From contig VSDK01015717.1 of the NCBI GenBank assembly GCA_009767595.1, forward strand, positions 698,919 through 762,918: a stretch of 64,000 nt of DNA. The letters run 5' to 3'. A model generated the notes under the pieces. That model had not been told where the DNA came from. It did no database searches and was given only the letters and a program-made list of their open reading frames with translations. This stretch comes from Symbiodinium kawagutii. Lineage: Eukaryota > Sar > Dinophyceae > Suessiales > Symbiodiniaceae. How positions within the stretch are numbered: position 1 is the stretch's first letter; each line of letters begins with the position of its first letter. This document shows positions 21,263 to 33,912 of the stretch, piece by piece. The position numbers were made by a program, and so were the translations under genes.

Positions 21263-22064
21263 ATGGTTAGCGTGGGTGGCTGGTGATTGATCGTGGCTGG
21301 GGTTATGATTGATCTGGGTTTACTATAGTAATCATTGGGTCTCTTAAGTTCAGGGTGAACTATCAAGGTGAGTTTGGTAAGCTGCCGCATGAGCTGAAAC
21401 CCCAAAAGCCAGTCATCCGAATGAAGGTCATTGGTCAAAATGCTCAACCATCCCAGTGCCAAAAGGGCGGCATTGGCATAGCAAATGGTGCCACTCGGGT
21501 TGGTGAGCACCCGCAGCACATGGATCTTCAAAGGGTCTTCTGAAGTGCTTGGGCCAAAGCGCTCCTCTGAAGATTGTGGCTTCGAATCCGCACCTGAATG
21601 AGATGCCAGGCGCTGTGATAGCACAGCTGCTTGGTCAGCTGCCAGAGCTGGTGACTCCTGCCCGTCACCATCCAGGTCCATGGCACTGCCGTCGTCTTGG
21701 CCATGTTGTGTGGGTCCAGTTTGCGCAGTGCATGGAATCTCATCGTGGACTCCGGCTGTTTCAGACATTCCTCCATCTGCGCAAGGATTTTGAGAACTTC
21801 CTCGATGGTCAAAGTCTTCTCCCTAGGGGTCAGTTGTTGCGACTTTGTATTCCAGGTCAAGTAGGGAAGCTTCAGGTCCGTGGTCAGGAAACTGTTGGAG
21901 GAGAACCGGGTAATCCTCCACATCGATAATCTTTCAGTTATATAATGGGTATAAGTATAGGCCACCAAATCATTATTGCCCCTTTTTGGGAGATCTTCCT
22001 GGTCAACGCCAGCCCACACCCCAAAAGTGCCTCCAGCGACCAACTTGTGATGGTATCCTTGCAA
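21259..22064 (-). pseudogene. LINE retrotransposon C-terminal fragment, frameshifted
   Basis: First frame: LTPREKTLTIEEVLKILAQM, STMRFHALRKLDPHNMAKTT, AVPWTWMVTGRSHQLWQL, HSAWHLIQVRIRSHNLQRSA, a series I recognise from dinoflagellate LINE polyproteins. Near 21545 the sense passes to another frame: KIHVLRVLTNPSGTICYANA then ALLALGWLSI, with an N-x-G-x-x-CY-x-NA box like the catalytic Cys box of ubiquitin-specific proteases. One frameshift and no upstream reverse transcriptase indicate a truncated dead copy in an A2M intron. Confidence 0.65.
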
Positions 22065-22573
22065 GGAACCGCTCCGGCGGTCTCACGGAGAGTCCGGAAA
22101 TGGTGGGAGTTTCCGTAAAGTCGTTGACCATTTAAGCATCATGGAGTGGTTGATCAACCTCAACTACGCTTGATCATGAAGTGGTAAATCAACCTTACCT
22201 GGTGCTTAGGCCGCATTCTTGGTAAGCATCAAATACCATCATCAATCATGAATTCGGTTCTTTATCACCAACAAACATCAACCATGCGATGGTCAACCTC
22301 CCAGTCACATTGAGCTAATTCACTGAACAAGTGGTCAAAGCTCAAAACCCGGTGAGCTTGTGGCGGCGCTTGCGGATCGGCGGAAGCACAGCAGCCTCCG
22401 CTGGTGTCGGCCACGCGACTGAGCCGCCATGACTGAGCCGCCATGTCACGATGTAGCTGGTTGTTCATCAGCAACAAGAGCAGTAGCAACACTCAATCAA
22501 CCACTTTATTTCAGACAGACTGGCTCCATGTCTTCTAGCGTCACACTGTCCTGAAAAGGAAAAAAAAACACAC

Positions 22574-22801
22574 AGCTTTGGAGCAGGGCTTGCACGACAT
22601 AGGAGAATTTTGTCTTGAAGCTCCTCTGCTTAATGGCTGCCGTGAGCCTTTCGAAAGCTGCTTCAAACCTGTTGGTCACCTTCTCCACCACACATGCTGC
22701 ACACAGAGATGCAGCGACTCTCTGCAGCCACGCCGGGCATTCATCGGATCTGGTATAGACCCAACGAAGCAAAGCGTGCTCCGCACAGGCTCTGTACTGT
22801 C
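22574..22801 (-). CDS. Unassigned exon
   Basis: Acceptor TTTTGTCAG, donor AAAGCT|GTGTG followed by T-rich intron. Reads GQYRACAEHALLRWVYTRSD, CPAWLQRVAASLCAACVVEK, FEAAFERLTAAIKQRSFKTK. Clearly coding, no family recognised. Same strand as the A2M-like gene. Confidence 0.55.
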
Positions 22802-22969
22802 CTGACAAAACTACTTACACCTGTGCATGCGTTTTAGCCACATCCACAGCAATTCAAAGAATGAAGCCCAACAGTCCCAACTTTGCCCAATTTTTTTTTA
22901 CCTGATGGCAGTGCGAACCATCTTCTCAATCCAAACCTGCTTGATATGGAAAGGGATTGCACAACAAAG

Positions 22970-23074
22970 CACTGAGAACTGCAACGAAGGACACCAGTGG
23001 GCCCAGTGCCCAAACTCACCACAGAAAAAGCACTTCCAAGGTGGCAAGGGATGAGGGATGCTCAGTTTGCTCAT
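22970..23074 (-). CDS. CCHC zinc-knuckle peptide
   Basis: From ATG at 23074: MSKLSIPHPLPPWKCFFCGE then FGHWAHWCPSLQ. C-x2-C-x4-H-x4-C is the nucleocapsid/RNA-binding zinc knuckle. TGTG|GTGAGT inside the knuckle is a good donor by sequence, but using it would break the motif. Confidence 0.45.
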
Positions 23075-25013
23075 TTTTTCAAGACCACAGGAAGGAAAAC
23101 GCAGAAATAGGTAAAACTCAAAACAAAAAGTAGTGGTGTTCCCAACATTGCAAATCCATTGATGTAGCTGACCTTTCAAGTTCAATTTCTTTAAGGTTGC
23201 CCAGTGACTGGTTCTACGCATCAATTCTGCACATCATGTGGCGCTGAGGGCAAGTTCGCAATGCTAAATTGAATCACTGCAGCATTTTTGAAGTAGGTAT
23301 AAGTGTTTCATGGCGCATGACACTGAGCCTCGTCCAGCAATTAGGACTCTTAGCCATCATCGTCATCAACCATTGTTATCAATGACCAACTGTATCAGTC
23401 AAAATGATGGTTACCTAAGGTTTCAGCTGTCACTTCGGCCCTGAGGGGATATTAACAAAGATGTTTGTTACTCTGCTCTTGACGAAGCAATGCTTCTCCG
23501 TGGCTTGTCTAGCAAAACCACAATCTTATTAGATAGCACGGTTTTACCGGAGTGGGGCAGTGCAGGTCCCCTGCTAACTGGATCGCTGGAAACCTCTACT
23601 AGCAGTTGCGCGGCACGTCACGTGATGCGTTTTGGGTGAAAAACCTAACAGCCAAAGTGGGAACCCCAAAGCTGTGGTTGGTTTATTACTAAACCAACTT
23701 TCTATTCGATAATAACTGGGGGCACCCCTATTCTGAGGAACACCCATAATGATTAATGCTGATATGTCTATAATTGCTAGTGACTGGTTCATCGTGTTGA
23801 CCTGCCGTTTACAGTCCTTAGAACCTCACCTTTCAGTCCCAATGCACTTGGGACGGTCGAAGCTGTGCTTTTGTTGGAATACTTGACTTATGCAACGCGG
23901 GCCAGCATAGAAATCTGCAGGGCAAACACACGCTGGAGTACTGAACCATCAACCATCAAGCACATCTCAACTCTGCTTGATATGGTTCATCCTTCTGACT
24001 GCTATTTGGAATTTGGAATGTAAACTACGGGACTATAGGTTGAAACATAAATTTGCGGCCTCGCTACGCTGAGCAATCAAGCATCGCGTGTTTCAAAAGA
24101 AATCCCCAGGACCTAAAAGATGACACTCCCGGTTAGAAACTGGATCGACGCATCCAACAGTCCACATAACATAACAGTATCCATTGTAATGTCAGCTAGA
24201 TATCCATTGGTATACATGACTGGAAATCAATAAATATCACAACAAATAAATCAGTAAACGAACAAGCAAAAAGAACAAACATATTGTTCACTCTCAAACA
24301 CAGTCACTACTCCATGTGAATTTACTTGAATATATATATATATATAATATGAATAAAAAAATAAAGTACATATACATATAATATACCCTCTGGTTATCTA
24401 ACATAGCAATGGACAATCCAGGTTTCTGCGTGAAATATGGTGATTTTCCATTACTATGTCAGATCACTGGAGTATGCAGGTGCACCTGGTGGTTTCTCAA
24501 CAATAGGGATATCCCAAACCATCTACTAATATCAAGTCAATTTAGGAATAAACCAACCATAGCTTTGGGGTTCCCAAGTTTGAGTCCCACATCAACGCAT
24601 ATATAAACCAACACATCGATAATATCAAACCAAGGTCAGTACATTCTATACAACACATTCTATAAACCAGGGTCTAACATTGATCGTTTTCTAGTAATAA
24701 ACCCACTATAGCTTTGGAGTTCCAAATTTTGAGAATCCCTATACTTGGCATATTCCCTAAAATTGCTGGTCATGATCCCTTATTGGTCATAGCTATAAGG
24801 CTATTATAATCACTGTAATTCACTATAATCACTTTCTAATGACTAGAATCCCTTGTAAAATCATGACGAACCACATATCTCCTATTGTTGTCTGATATCC
24901 CCTGTAATTTCCCATTACAATCCCCTTATAGAAACCATTAGTAGCCATAGTTAACCCTAGAAAATCCCTAGGTTTTCCCTATTGATCCTTATAATCCCCT
25001 ATAAAAATCTATC

Positions 25014-25110
25014 TGGTTGGTGGTTTCAACCCCTATGAAAAATACTAGTCAACCAACCGTTTGTTTATGATTACGTTTGGGAAAATAAACAAAAATGAAC
25101 GAAACAACCA
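25014..25110. mobile_element. MITE family B copy
   Basis: GGTTGGTGGTTTCAACCCCT, ATGAAAAATACTAGTCAACC, ending GAACGAAACAACC. Confidence 0.7.
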
Positions 25111-25298
25111 GCCATCTATAAAAACCACTACTAACACCGTGAAACCCTTGGGTTTTCCCTATTAATCACCATATATAATAATAAATGGTGATTAAGAATC
25201 AGTTCAACCCTATTAATCCTATGGTTTTCCCTACTAACACAATGAAACCCTTGGGTTTTCCCTGTTAATCACCATATAAAACCATAGTGACCCAACAC

Positions 25299-25363
25299 CG
25301 CCAAGGTGCCGCCGCGGTGACGGGCAGGTTTCCAGTTGCCTGGTGGCCATGGGGTGAAGTGCC
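25299..25363 (-). CDS. Candidate exon of the A2M-like gene (MG7?)
   Basis: GC-rich island after an acceptor CTCCAAAG. One frame gives GHQATGNLPVTAAAPW, which resembles the D-x-x-G-x-x-x-V-x-V-x-x-P strand of MG7 that should precede exon 20709. Donor and phase do not settle the reading; two other frames are also open. Confidence 0.3.
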
Positions 25364-26535
25364 CTTTGGAGAAATTAGAAAGAGGATAGCACTGAGCAAC
25401 AGCAATGACTGTTACAGGGTCTGCTATTCTGGGTCGGTCAAAGTCGCTTAGCATAGCTAACATCCTTAACAGTGAAGGATGGGTAATTAGTTGAAAAAAA
25501 ATAGTTGATTGCTAAGGATCAATAATTAAATAACAAAAACAAATTTATAAATAGCTTCTAGAGTAAATTTCACCCCAAAAGATTCCTGGGGATAAAGAGG
25601 CCAGAGCACCGGCTAAACAATGACTGTCGAGGATGGGTCTAACCACGGTAAACAACATGGCTAATTGGTTGATTGTTCAGGAAAGGATGGGTGATGGTTA
25701 ATCAGTTGAACAAGCAACTGTTGAGGTAAGAACAACAACAACCACAACCACAGCCATGGTACTTCGTAAGTAAACTAGGTTATAAATTACAAACCATCTA
25801 GATAAACAGTTGCCATGGGCAACAATCATGGTTAAAAAATGTACGGTAGATATTCCCTTGATAGTGAAAAACAAACGCTCAATTGTGCTGAATTGTATAG
25901 TTCATAGTGGGTACAACCTAGTTTGAACAAGAGCAAATTGAGGAACAACACTAATGGCACTAGTGGCTTAAGAATGGTAATCGTGCTGAGTAGTGGTTAG
26001 CGGCAATAAGTAATGGCCAAATCAACTGTAATGGTTTAGTATTGCTTAGATGACGGTTTATTCATGGTTGATCAATGGTTGATGAATGGTTGATCGGTCA
26101 TCAAAGTTATAAGCCGCTGAATGGGGGCTTGGTTGTAACTGATGAAGAGCGGGTAAGAGTTGGGTCACAACAATCGACCTGGTGAACAAACCTCCTTGCC
26201 AAGTGGTGTCTTTCAAGTAAACAGCAATGTAAGAGAGTTGAGCGTGAATCCAGTTCCACCCTTTCGTACCGACCCACAACTCAATATGTCAACATGTTTT
26301 TGCACGTTTAGTAACGCAAACTGGGGTGCCTTTCTTTGATACCAATTCTTGGTATATGTTGAGGTTTCTCAAAATAGTTTACCCTCCAAGTCATCCTTGA
26401 TATTAGTCATTTATAGTAGTATAGTAAACCAACCATTTTTGAGGTCCCCCCTATTTTAAGACACCATCATATTGACCTTGATTGTTGGTGATTATCCCCT
26501 ATTTAACCATTATCAATGGTTATAACCCTTAAATA

Positions 26536-26702
26536 CATATATATATATATTTATTTAAATTTGATACATATATAAATGTATTGTGCTAAATATGAATGAA
26601 AAAATGTATATATATATATATATATATTTATTCATTTATATTCAAATTCAAATCTTGATATATATATATATAAATTAATAAATAAATAAATAAATAAATA
26701 AA
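26536..26702 (+). repeat. (TA)n and (TAAA)n tracts
   Basis: Several TATATA runs and AATAAATAAATA on the 3' side of the lysine-rich ORF; a further (TA)n at 27268-27290 lies on its 5' side. Confidence 0.9.
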
Positions 26703-26798
26703 TTTGAATATATAAACATTTTCGTGCTCCAAGCTCCGCCATTTGGACCAGGGAGATAAACAAACCTGCAGGGGATCCACTTGAAAGACCTGGCCTAC

Positions 26799-27212
26799 CT
26801 TGGCATCGTCGGTCTTTGTCTTCTTGTTCTGCGGAGATGGGTCCAACTCCTCCAGGGTCCTCTTCCTGAAGCTTCTTGGGTGGGTCAAGGCGGAGGCGAG
26901 GTCCCCTTTGGTCGAACCTGTCTCCTTTGAGTCCTCCCGGAGCTGCTCCAAGTCTCCGGCGGTGAGACCATAGTAGGTCTTCTTCTGCTCCTCGCTCAAG
27001 CGACCCATGGTCTTCGACGATTGAGCAGTGAGCTCGGCCATGACCGAGTTCTTCATCAAGTCCGACCGCTGCTTGTCCGTCAGTGACCGGAATGCGGTCT
27101 TCTTCTTGGCGGTGGCTGGAGACTTCGTCTTTGAAGGAGCCTTGTAAATCCCCTTTCCGGCCATTGCCGGTACCGTCCCTGCGCGGCCTCCAAGGATTTC
27201 CTGCGTGGTCAT
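26799..27212 (-). CDS. Lysine-rich single-exon ORF
   Basis: 138 codons from ATG at 27212 to AAG|GTAGGC: MTTQEILGGRAGTVPAMAG, KTKSPATAKKKTAFRSLTDK, SEEQKKTYYGLTAGDLEQLR, RKRTLEELDPSPQNKKTKTD. Bipartite basic patches suggest nuclear targeting. Both sides are bounded by (TA)n and (TAAA)n tracts. An AG two bases before the ATG allows a trans-spliced start. It sits within the presumed A2M gene span and is not part of a secreted protein, so it is an independent insertion or gene. Confidence 0.5.
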
Positions 27213-29049
27213 CCTGGTCGCCAGCCCAGCTGGGAGAATTCGAGTTGAAATTGCTTAAACATTTCTTGATATATATATATATATATACATGTAACCCTTT
27301 TAAGAAACCACCATTTGGATCCACGCCAAACGGCACCCCCCTGATGCGAGCGCCTGTCCAGATTGCCCTGCAGAACGTGCAGCGTTGGAAAGTCCCGAAG
27401 GGAAGGGGACACAACGGAGAGCTGACAAAGGAATTGTAGCCAGTTGTTAATGAATAGGTTGATTAACTGGCTGATTTAACAACTGGCAGTACTAGTTAAC
27501 AGTTAACCATCTTAATGTTAATAAATGATACCTTGATTAGCTTGACATGACAAGAACTGGAGACATAAGAATCATTATCTGGAATAGTCCCCAAGCATGA
27601 AGGAATCAATTTTGTTTGGCACATTGCGGATCACACTCAGAAGGAATTTCCTACAACATTTTTCCATGAATCATTTCTGGATGGATCCCCTTGGTGAGAC
27701 TATTCCTCCTCACAAATGAACTAGACTATGAGCGAGACTTCTAATCAAAAGCTCAATTTTGCGGTAAACCTAATGGACGGGAACTCCTATTCAAAAGTCG
27801 GTCAAAATCTGTGGGAATGGATCCAGCAGCGAAAAATGAGATGGGTGAGATATATAACCAACTTTGATAGAATCGTTTTTTTTCACATCCCCCCTACTGA
27901 CAAATCAAAATTGTGCATGGAGGTTTTGACCAACTGCCATATGGTGATTTGTTGGTTATCCCCTATTATAAAGCCCATCAAACCTGCAAACTATCACAAA
28001 GTGTTTCAGAAAATGCTGAACCACTGTGAATTGGTTATTTACCCTGAACCATTGTCAATATGGATCACCATTTATTCAACTGAATGCATATAAAAATCAA
28101 AGCCAAAAGCCATTAATGCATGATGATCTGAAAGCCAAGCTCCGTACTTTGACACTCTATCCCTCAACCTGTCCAGGGTCTATGACGGACCGCCGCCAAT
28201 CAAAGACCAATATCTTGACAGGTCATAGGCCTTTCAGTACAGGTTTATGGTTGATATGGGTCAGGTGAACAATTTCCATACACCACCAGACTGATATGAT
28301 TGCCAATCATTGTGATGCTTTGTAAATGGTTCATACTCACAAGGGCAACCATTCATCTTGAGTTTGACGGTCTTGGTTCATAGTTGATAGTCGAGCTAGT
28401 GATTGCTCGGAATGGTTCAGCCAAACAATATGTCCACAAGAATACAGGGCCTCCCCAGCTATCCTCGAGTCCGCTGGGCTACCATTCAGTCCAGTAATGG
28501 GAAGCAGCAGTGATTTGGGTATACGTCCATTTCCGCAATCATACAAATACCTCTGCATATACCTAACGATCTATTTCTTTGTCTAAATTCACCCAATCTA
28601 GTCCATTCCATCTAATCTCATTTCATATCTAATCTATTCAATATTTTCCAATCTATTCTATGATCTATCTATTAATCCAATCTAATCCAATCTAACTTAA
28701 TCTATCTATCCTTTTCTATCTACTGGTGATTGTTCTAGTTTGCCTCCATTTCTGACTAACTCGAGAACCCATCAACCATGATAAGCCGTAGTTCCACAAT
28801 AATGTCAGTGTTGGTGTCACATTGACATTTCAACCAAGTTTGTATCCAATGTAACAATCCTACCCTCTGGTAATCTCACAGTTCGATAGCTGCCAATCCA
28901 TCAATTCTTGATGGCTTCCATGAGCTTCTCTACAAAATGATGATTTTCCAGCCAGCGAACTGTTGCCCTCTGGTAAACTAAGATGGCTGGCTGGAAAATA
29001 CATCAATTTCATCGGAAAACTTGCTTGGAAATCATCCACTATGGTGGAT

Positions 29050-29168
29050 TTGGCTGTGGGTCAAAACCCTTAGTCCCCCTGATTCCCCATCATTAACCAT
29101 CGTTTTCCCTATGGTTTGTTGGTTATTATCCACCATGATTGGTTGATTAATATTGACCCATAGCCATC
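29050..29168. mobile_element. MITE family C copy
   Basis: GGCTGTGGGTCAAAACCC at one end, AATATTGACCCATAGCCAT at the other; interior CCCCATCATTAACCATCGTT. Confidence 0.75.
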
Positions 29169-29472
29169 TGCCAGCCAGCTACGTTAGAGACTGAGGCTTA
29201 CTGGAACGCAACCCGAGCCTGGCTCCAAATTCACGTGGGTCCAAATCCTGGGCTGCTGACGAAGCATCCCGAAAGCCGGGGCACCGTTGCACGATGGGTT
29301 CCTTGGGAGCCAAAAAAGTGGAAATTTGTTGGTTGGCTCAATGTTTTGTAATTTAATTGAGCCAACTGGAAATTTGTTGGTTGGTTAACTACCAACAACA
29401 AATTGGCTAAAAACTGGAAATTTGTTGGTTGGAAATATGTTGGCTCAATGTAGTCAATGTTTTGTAATTCAA

Positions 29473-29577
29473 CTGGTGGTTTCTCAAAATAGGGAGCCCC
29501 AAACAATGGTTGGTTAATGACTACAAATGACTATTAATGGATGATTGGGGGGTACCCCTGTTTTGAGAAACCACCAA
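29473..29577. mobile_element. MITE family A copy
   Basis: GGTGGTTTCTCAAAATAGGG with inverted partner ending TTTTGAGAAACCACC. Confidence 0.75.
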
Positions 29578-31295
29578 CTAATTAGCTGACATATTTGGTG
29601 ATTAGTTGGTAATTCTTGGCAACATTCAAATTTCATTTGGTCATTTGAAATGTTGGTGAACCAATGCTTTGATTGTTGGTGGACAATCAATGATCCAGTA
29701 CTACCAATCATCCGCGGAAGCAGCAAGAAATGGTCGTCACCAATGATTCAGAATAGGTTTGTGGACAATCATATTTGCCATCAGAACTTCAAGTGTGATA
29801 TACAGTAGCGGATACCTGGAATTCATACCCAGAACTATTTAAATGGCTGAAAACCAGCATGATGAGACCACATCAGACCACCATGCAAAACATGTGAAAG
29901 GTCTGCAATTTGTTGGACCCTTTACCACAAAGGCATGCGACAGTTGCCGGCAGGGAGTTGGTTCAACTGGACCTCAGGGGTAGAACATACAAACGCATTG
30001 GCATTCGCGACAAACGCTGATATTGGTCGATAAAAACTAAGAAACAACTTGATGACCTGGTGCCTTGTGAAACTTGGGAATCTCAAAAGTGGATGGTGCA
30101 ACTACTAGTATTACACGTAATTAATCTTGGATGATTTCGGGGGTCCTCTATTCTGATAAACACCCATATCATGCCTATAACTATTACAATGATCATGTAT
30201 AATCTACAGTCTGTTCATGATATTAGCTCATGATAATACACCATCTGCAAAGTTAGTAACACAAGAGACTGCTCAACAATTATGAGTAGATACCAATTCT
30301 ATAGGGTTGTATGATTGCATTGAGCTTGCCCCGTGGTCGACTAAAGTAACTGACAAAAAAAGCTGATCAAGCACAAATGAACTGTCAAATGTCTCCAAGA
30401 GTGCGGCTGAGTACAGGCCTTTGAGAAACATCAGGAAGTCTTCTGCAAACCCACCACAAAACTAAGAGTGCCAAACTAGTCCAGGGAGATGTTGATCTGA
30501 CCCATTTGTTGGTAGGTATCGACCCATAGCCATATTGCAAACAATTGCTTATAAATCCATCGGTTACCAATCATTATTGCTAACATTCGCTAATTACGCA
30601 TTCTGGGTTATAAACCCCTAGGTTCATCATTACTTACCATTTGCGACTACAAATCAAATTGCTGTCTACCCGTTGTCAAGAGCACACCCACTCTCGAAGG
30701 TTCTTTCCAGCCTGCTGAGTTGATGTAAGTTATGCCACTGGTCAAACATAACAGTTTTAGTTATTGACCTGTTTGTTAATCTAATATTGGATTCATGTTG
30801 ACAATTATTTTAAAAGGTTGTCAGTAATTGCCGTCGTTTATCAATTCTGAATCAATTCTCAATCATCTTTAAACCTCAATGCTTGTGCTGATTAACCATT
30901 CATTATAGAGCATTCCAGTACCATTAGCATTCATGTGCCATTCTTCTTGACTCCTTGATAACCCTAAAGATAAATTACGTATTATTGTATGGTTGCTAGC
31001 CATACCATTATCATTCCTTGGTTGCCATTGCCGATAAACAACAGTAGGTTGATTGTGACCAGTTGAACTGTTGATGGTTGCCGTTACTGTCATAGAACTT
31101 TTCCGAGCTGTACATGAATCTGGTACACACGTATGCGCATGAACAAAACGATATCATTCCGCGATTATTCTCTCACCGTACTATACTAATGGGTGGCTTC
31201 AACCCATATGCATGTTTCTCAACTAAGCAACAAAATAACACCTTTATCAACACCAATCGTGTCTGTGTCTGTGGAACCATGGTGGTTGCTTAGTC

Positions 31296-31399
31296 AAGTT
31301 GTTTCTCAAAATAGAGGACCCCAAAAATGGTTGGTTTATAACTATACCTGGTGAATTTCAATGATGATTTTGGGGGTCACCCATTTGGAGAAAGAACCA
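31296..31399. mobile_element. MITE family A copy, diverged
   Basis: TTTCTCAAAATAGAGGACCCC at one end, GGGGGTCACCCATTTGGAGAAA at the other. Confidence 0.65.
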
Positions 31400-31896
31400 T
31401 ATTGGTCTTTTTGCCGGTGGTTTTCCTCTTTTAGCAACCATTCTTCATGCTTATAATCTCTATCTTATAGTAATGAGCCATTTTTGGGGGTCCCCTATGA
31501 CTTGATAAACCAGTATATTACTATGCAGTAAACCAAACCGGACACATGCTGCTGAGCTGAATTGCCAGGCCGGTACAGGTTGGCAAGCAAACAAGCTATT
31601 TGGTGCTAATAGTGGATCCCCAAATCATCCAATATTCGCCATTTACAGCAATAAACCATTCATTTTTGGAGGACTCCTATTTTGAGAACCCCCCATTTTT
31701 TGGGACCCCCATCTTGTCCAATATTGACAATTTAGAGTAATCAACCATTTTGAGAAAACATTATAAACTACTTGTAATCACAAACCAACATAAACTATTC
31801 ACTGTTTCAAGCAAATAAACCATCCATTTTGCGGAACCTTGTTTTGAAGGGACCTTACTTCTCAATAAATGTTTGGTTCATGGCGAATCAATAAAG

Positions 31897-32808
31897 TTTG
31901 AAAAACACCACTGGCCACTACTGGTCAAAATTCGGTTCGTTGGTTAGTCCTGTTTGGTCATAGCAAGGTTAATTAGTGGTTTGAGAAACACCTGAGATAC
32001 CGGTTCCCTCAAAATAAATACCAAAATTCACAAGATTGAGCATACCCTATCTCACCCGATTTTCCTTGTTAGTGTTGGTCACTATCCCTAACTATTGGTT
32101 GGTTAACTGCTTGACCCATGGCCATTTGAAAAACACCACTGGCCACTACTGGTCAAAATTCGGTTAATTGGTTAGTCCTGTTTGGTTATAGCAAGGTTAA
32201 TTAGTGGTTTGAGAAACACCTGAGATACCGGTTCCCTCAAAATAAATACCAAAATTCACAAGATCGAGCATACCCTATCTCACCCGATTTTCCTTGTTAG
32301 TGTTGGTCACTATCCCTAACTATTGGTTGGTTAACTGCTTGACCCATGGCCATTTGAAAAACACCACTGGCCACTACTGGTCAAAATTCGGTTAATTGGT
32401 TAGTCCTGTTTGGTTATAGCAAGGTTAATTAGTGGTTTGAGAAACACCTGAGATACCGGTTCCCTCAAAATAAATACCAAAATTCACAAGATCGAGCATA
32501 CCCTATCTCACCCGATTTTCCTTGTTAGTGTTGGTCACTATCCCTAACTATTGGTTGGTTAACTGCTTGACCCATGGCCATTTGAAAAACACCACTGGCC
32601 ACTACTGGTCAAAATTCGGTTAATTGGTTAGTCCTGTTTGGTTATAGCAAGGTTAATTAGTGGTTTGAGAAACACCTGAGGTACCGGTTCCCTCAAAATA
32701 AATACCAAAATTCACAAGATCGAGCATACCCTATCTCACCCGATTTTCCTTGTTAGTGTTGGTCACTATCCCTAACTATTGGTTGGTTAACTGCTTGACC
32801 CATAGCCA
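31897..32808 (+). repeat. 228-bp tandem repeat, four near-identical copies
   Basis: Units start at 31897, 32125, 32353 and 32581 and differ at only a few positions; a fifth start follows at 32809. Each unit contains GGTTTGAGAAACACC (family A end) and TTGACCCATGGCCATTT (family C end). Confidence 0.92.
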
Positions 32809-33006
32809 TTTGAGAAACACCCACCTTGGTCAACCTTGCTATACCACTGTTACCTCGGCCAAGGCGCCAGGTTTCGGGGAAGAAGCTGCGAACCGGAGAA
32901 CCACCACCTGCCCGTTGTGTCACTGGTGGCAGCTCCCTGGATGATGGCTTTTGATACTTGATGATGTCTAGATATGTCTAGTTGGTGGTTCATGATCTGA
33001 TGATTC

Positions 33007-33007
33007 T

Positions 33008-33065
<58 letters not shown>

Positions 33066-33066
33066 C
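33007..33066 (+). repeat. (GAT)n microsatellite
   Basis: About 20 uninterrupted TGA/GAT units, then TGATCTGATGATC variants. Confidence 0.95.
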
Positions 33067-33803
33067 TGATGATCTGATGATCTGATGATTCAACCATCAT
33101 TCAACCATCATTCAATCATCATTCAACCATCGTTGAACCATCATTGAACCATCTAGCTTCCCTGGTTCATGATCTGAATCATGGTCAGTGATGGTCAACG
33201 ATCTAAATGGGGAATGATCTGATGAATGCTTAATGACGATAGTGCTTGCTTATGGCTAATTCATGATGGTTCATGATGGCTGATCACAGTTAATAATCAT
33301 CAATGATGCTCGAAGTCAGGAAACTGGTCTTTACACTGTGCATTATTCAGCATGGTTGGTCAATAGCGGTGAAACACGTTCGCCGGCAACTAATCATGGT
33401 AGATCTTGGTGGATCATGGCCGATGATAACCAGCAATCAAGAAGATCCTGATGGTTGGTCCTGGTGGTTGGATTGCTTCTGCTGATTAGCACTGGTTGAC
33501 GACTTCAATCCCTTTGAAAAAACTGAATCAATGAACATCAATGAACCTATCTGTCTGAACAAATCTGAGTCAATGAACCAATCTTTCATCAGCGCCTACA
33601 GAGCGCAACCCCCTGGTGAGTCGACTTAGATTATAACGAGGATAATTAGGCATTTTAATGGCTTTTATCGGGATCTACAAAGGATTAATGGCTTTGATAT
33701 TCAAATAATGGGATTTCGAATGGTTTGTAGAGGGGATGATTCTGATTTAAAACAAGGGACGATCAACAAAAAGAATGGTCAACCAGCTACCATCAATGGG
33801 TGT

Positions 33804-33912
33804 GGGGGTTTCTCAAGCCATGGGGGTGCCCAAAGCTATGGTCAGTTTCTTACTAGAAATGATTGAAATTTGAAAATAATCTGGGGGTACTCCCATTGTA
33901 AGAAACCCCGCC
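33804..33912. mobile_element. MITE family A copy, diverged
   Basis: GGGGGTTTCTCAAGCCATGG and partner GGGGGTACTCCCATTGTAAG-AAACCCC. Confidence 0.6.

Larger units (their letters stand above)
23250..26530. other. Repeat-rich noncoding DNA
   Basis: Diverged family A ends at 23.63-23.75, 24.49 and 26.36-26.46 kb, family B at 25.01, TTAATCACCATATA and CCTTGGGTTTTCCCT duplicated at 25.13-25.28 kb. Only the candidate exon at 25.3 kb. Confidence 0.5.
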
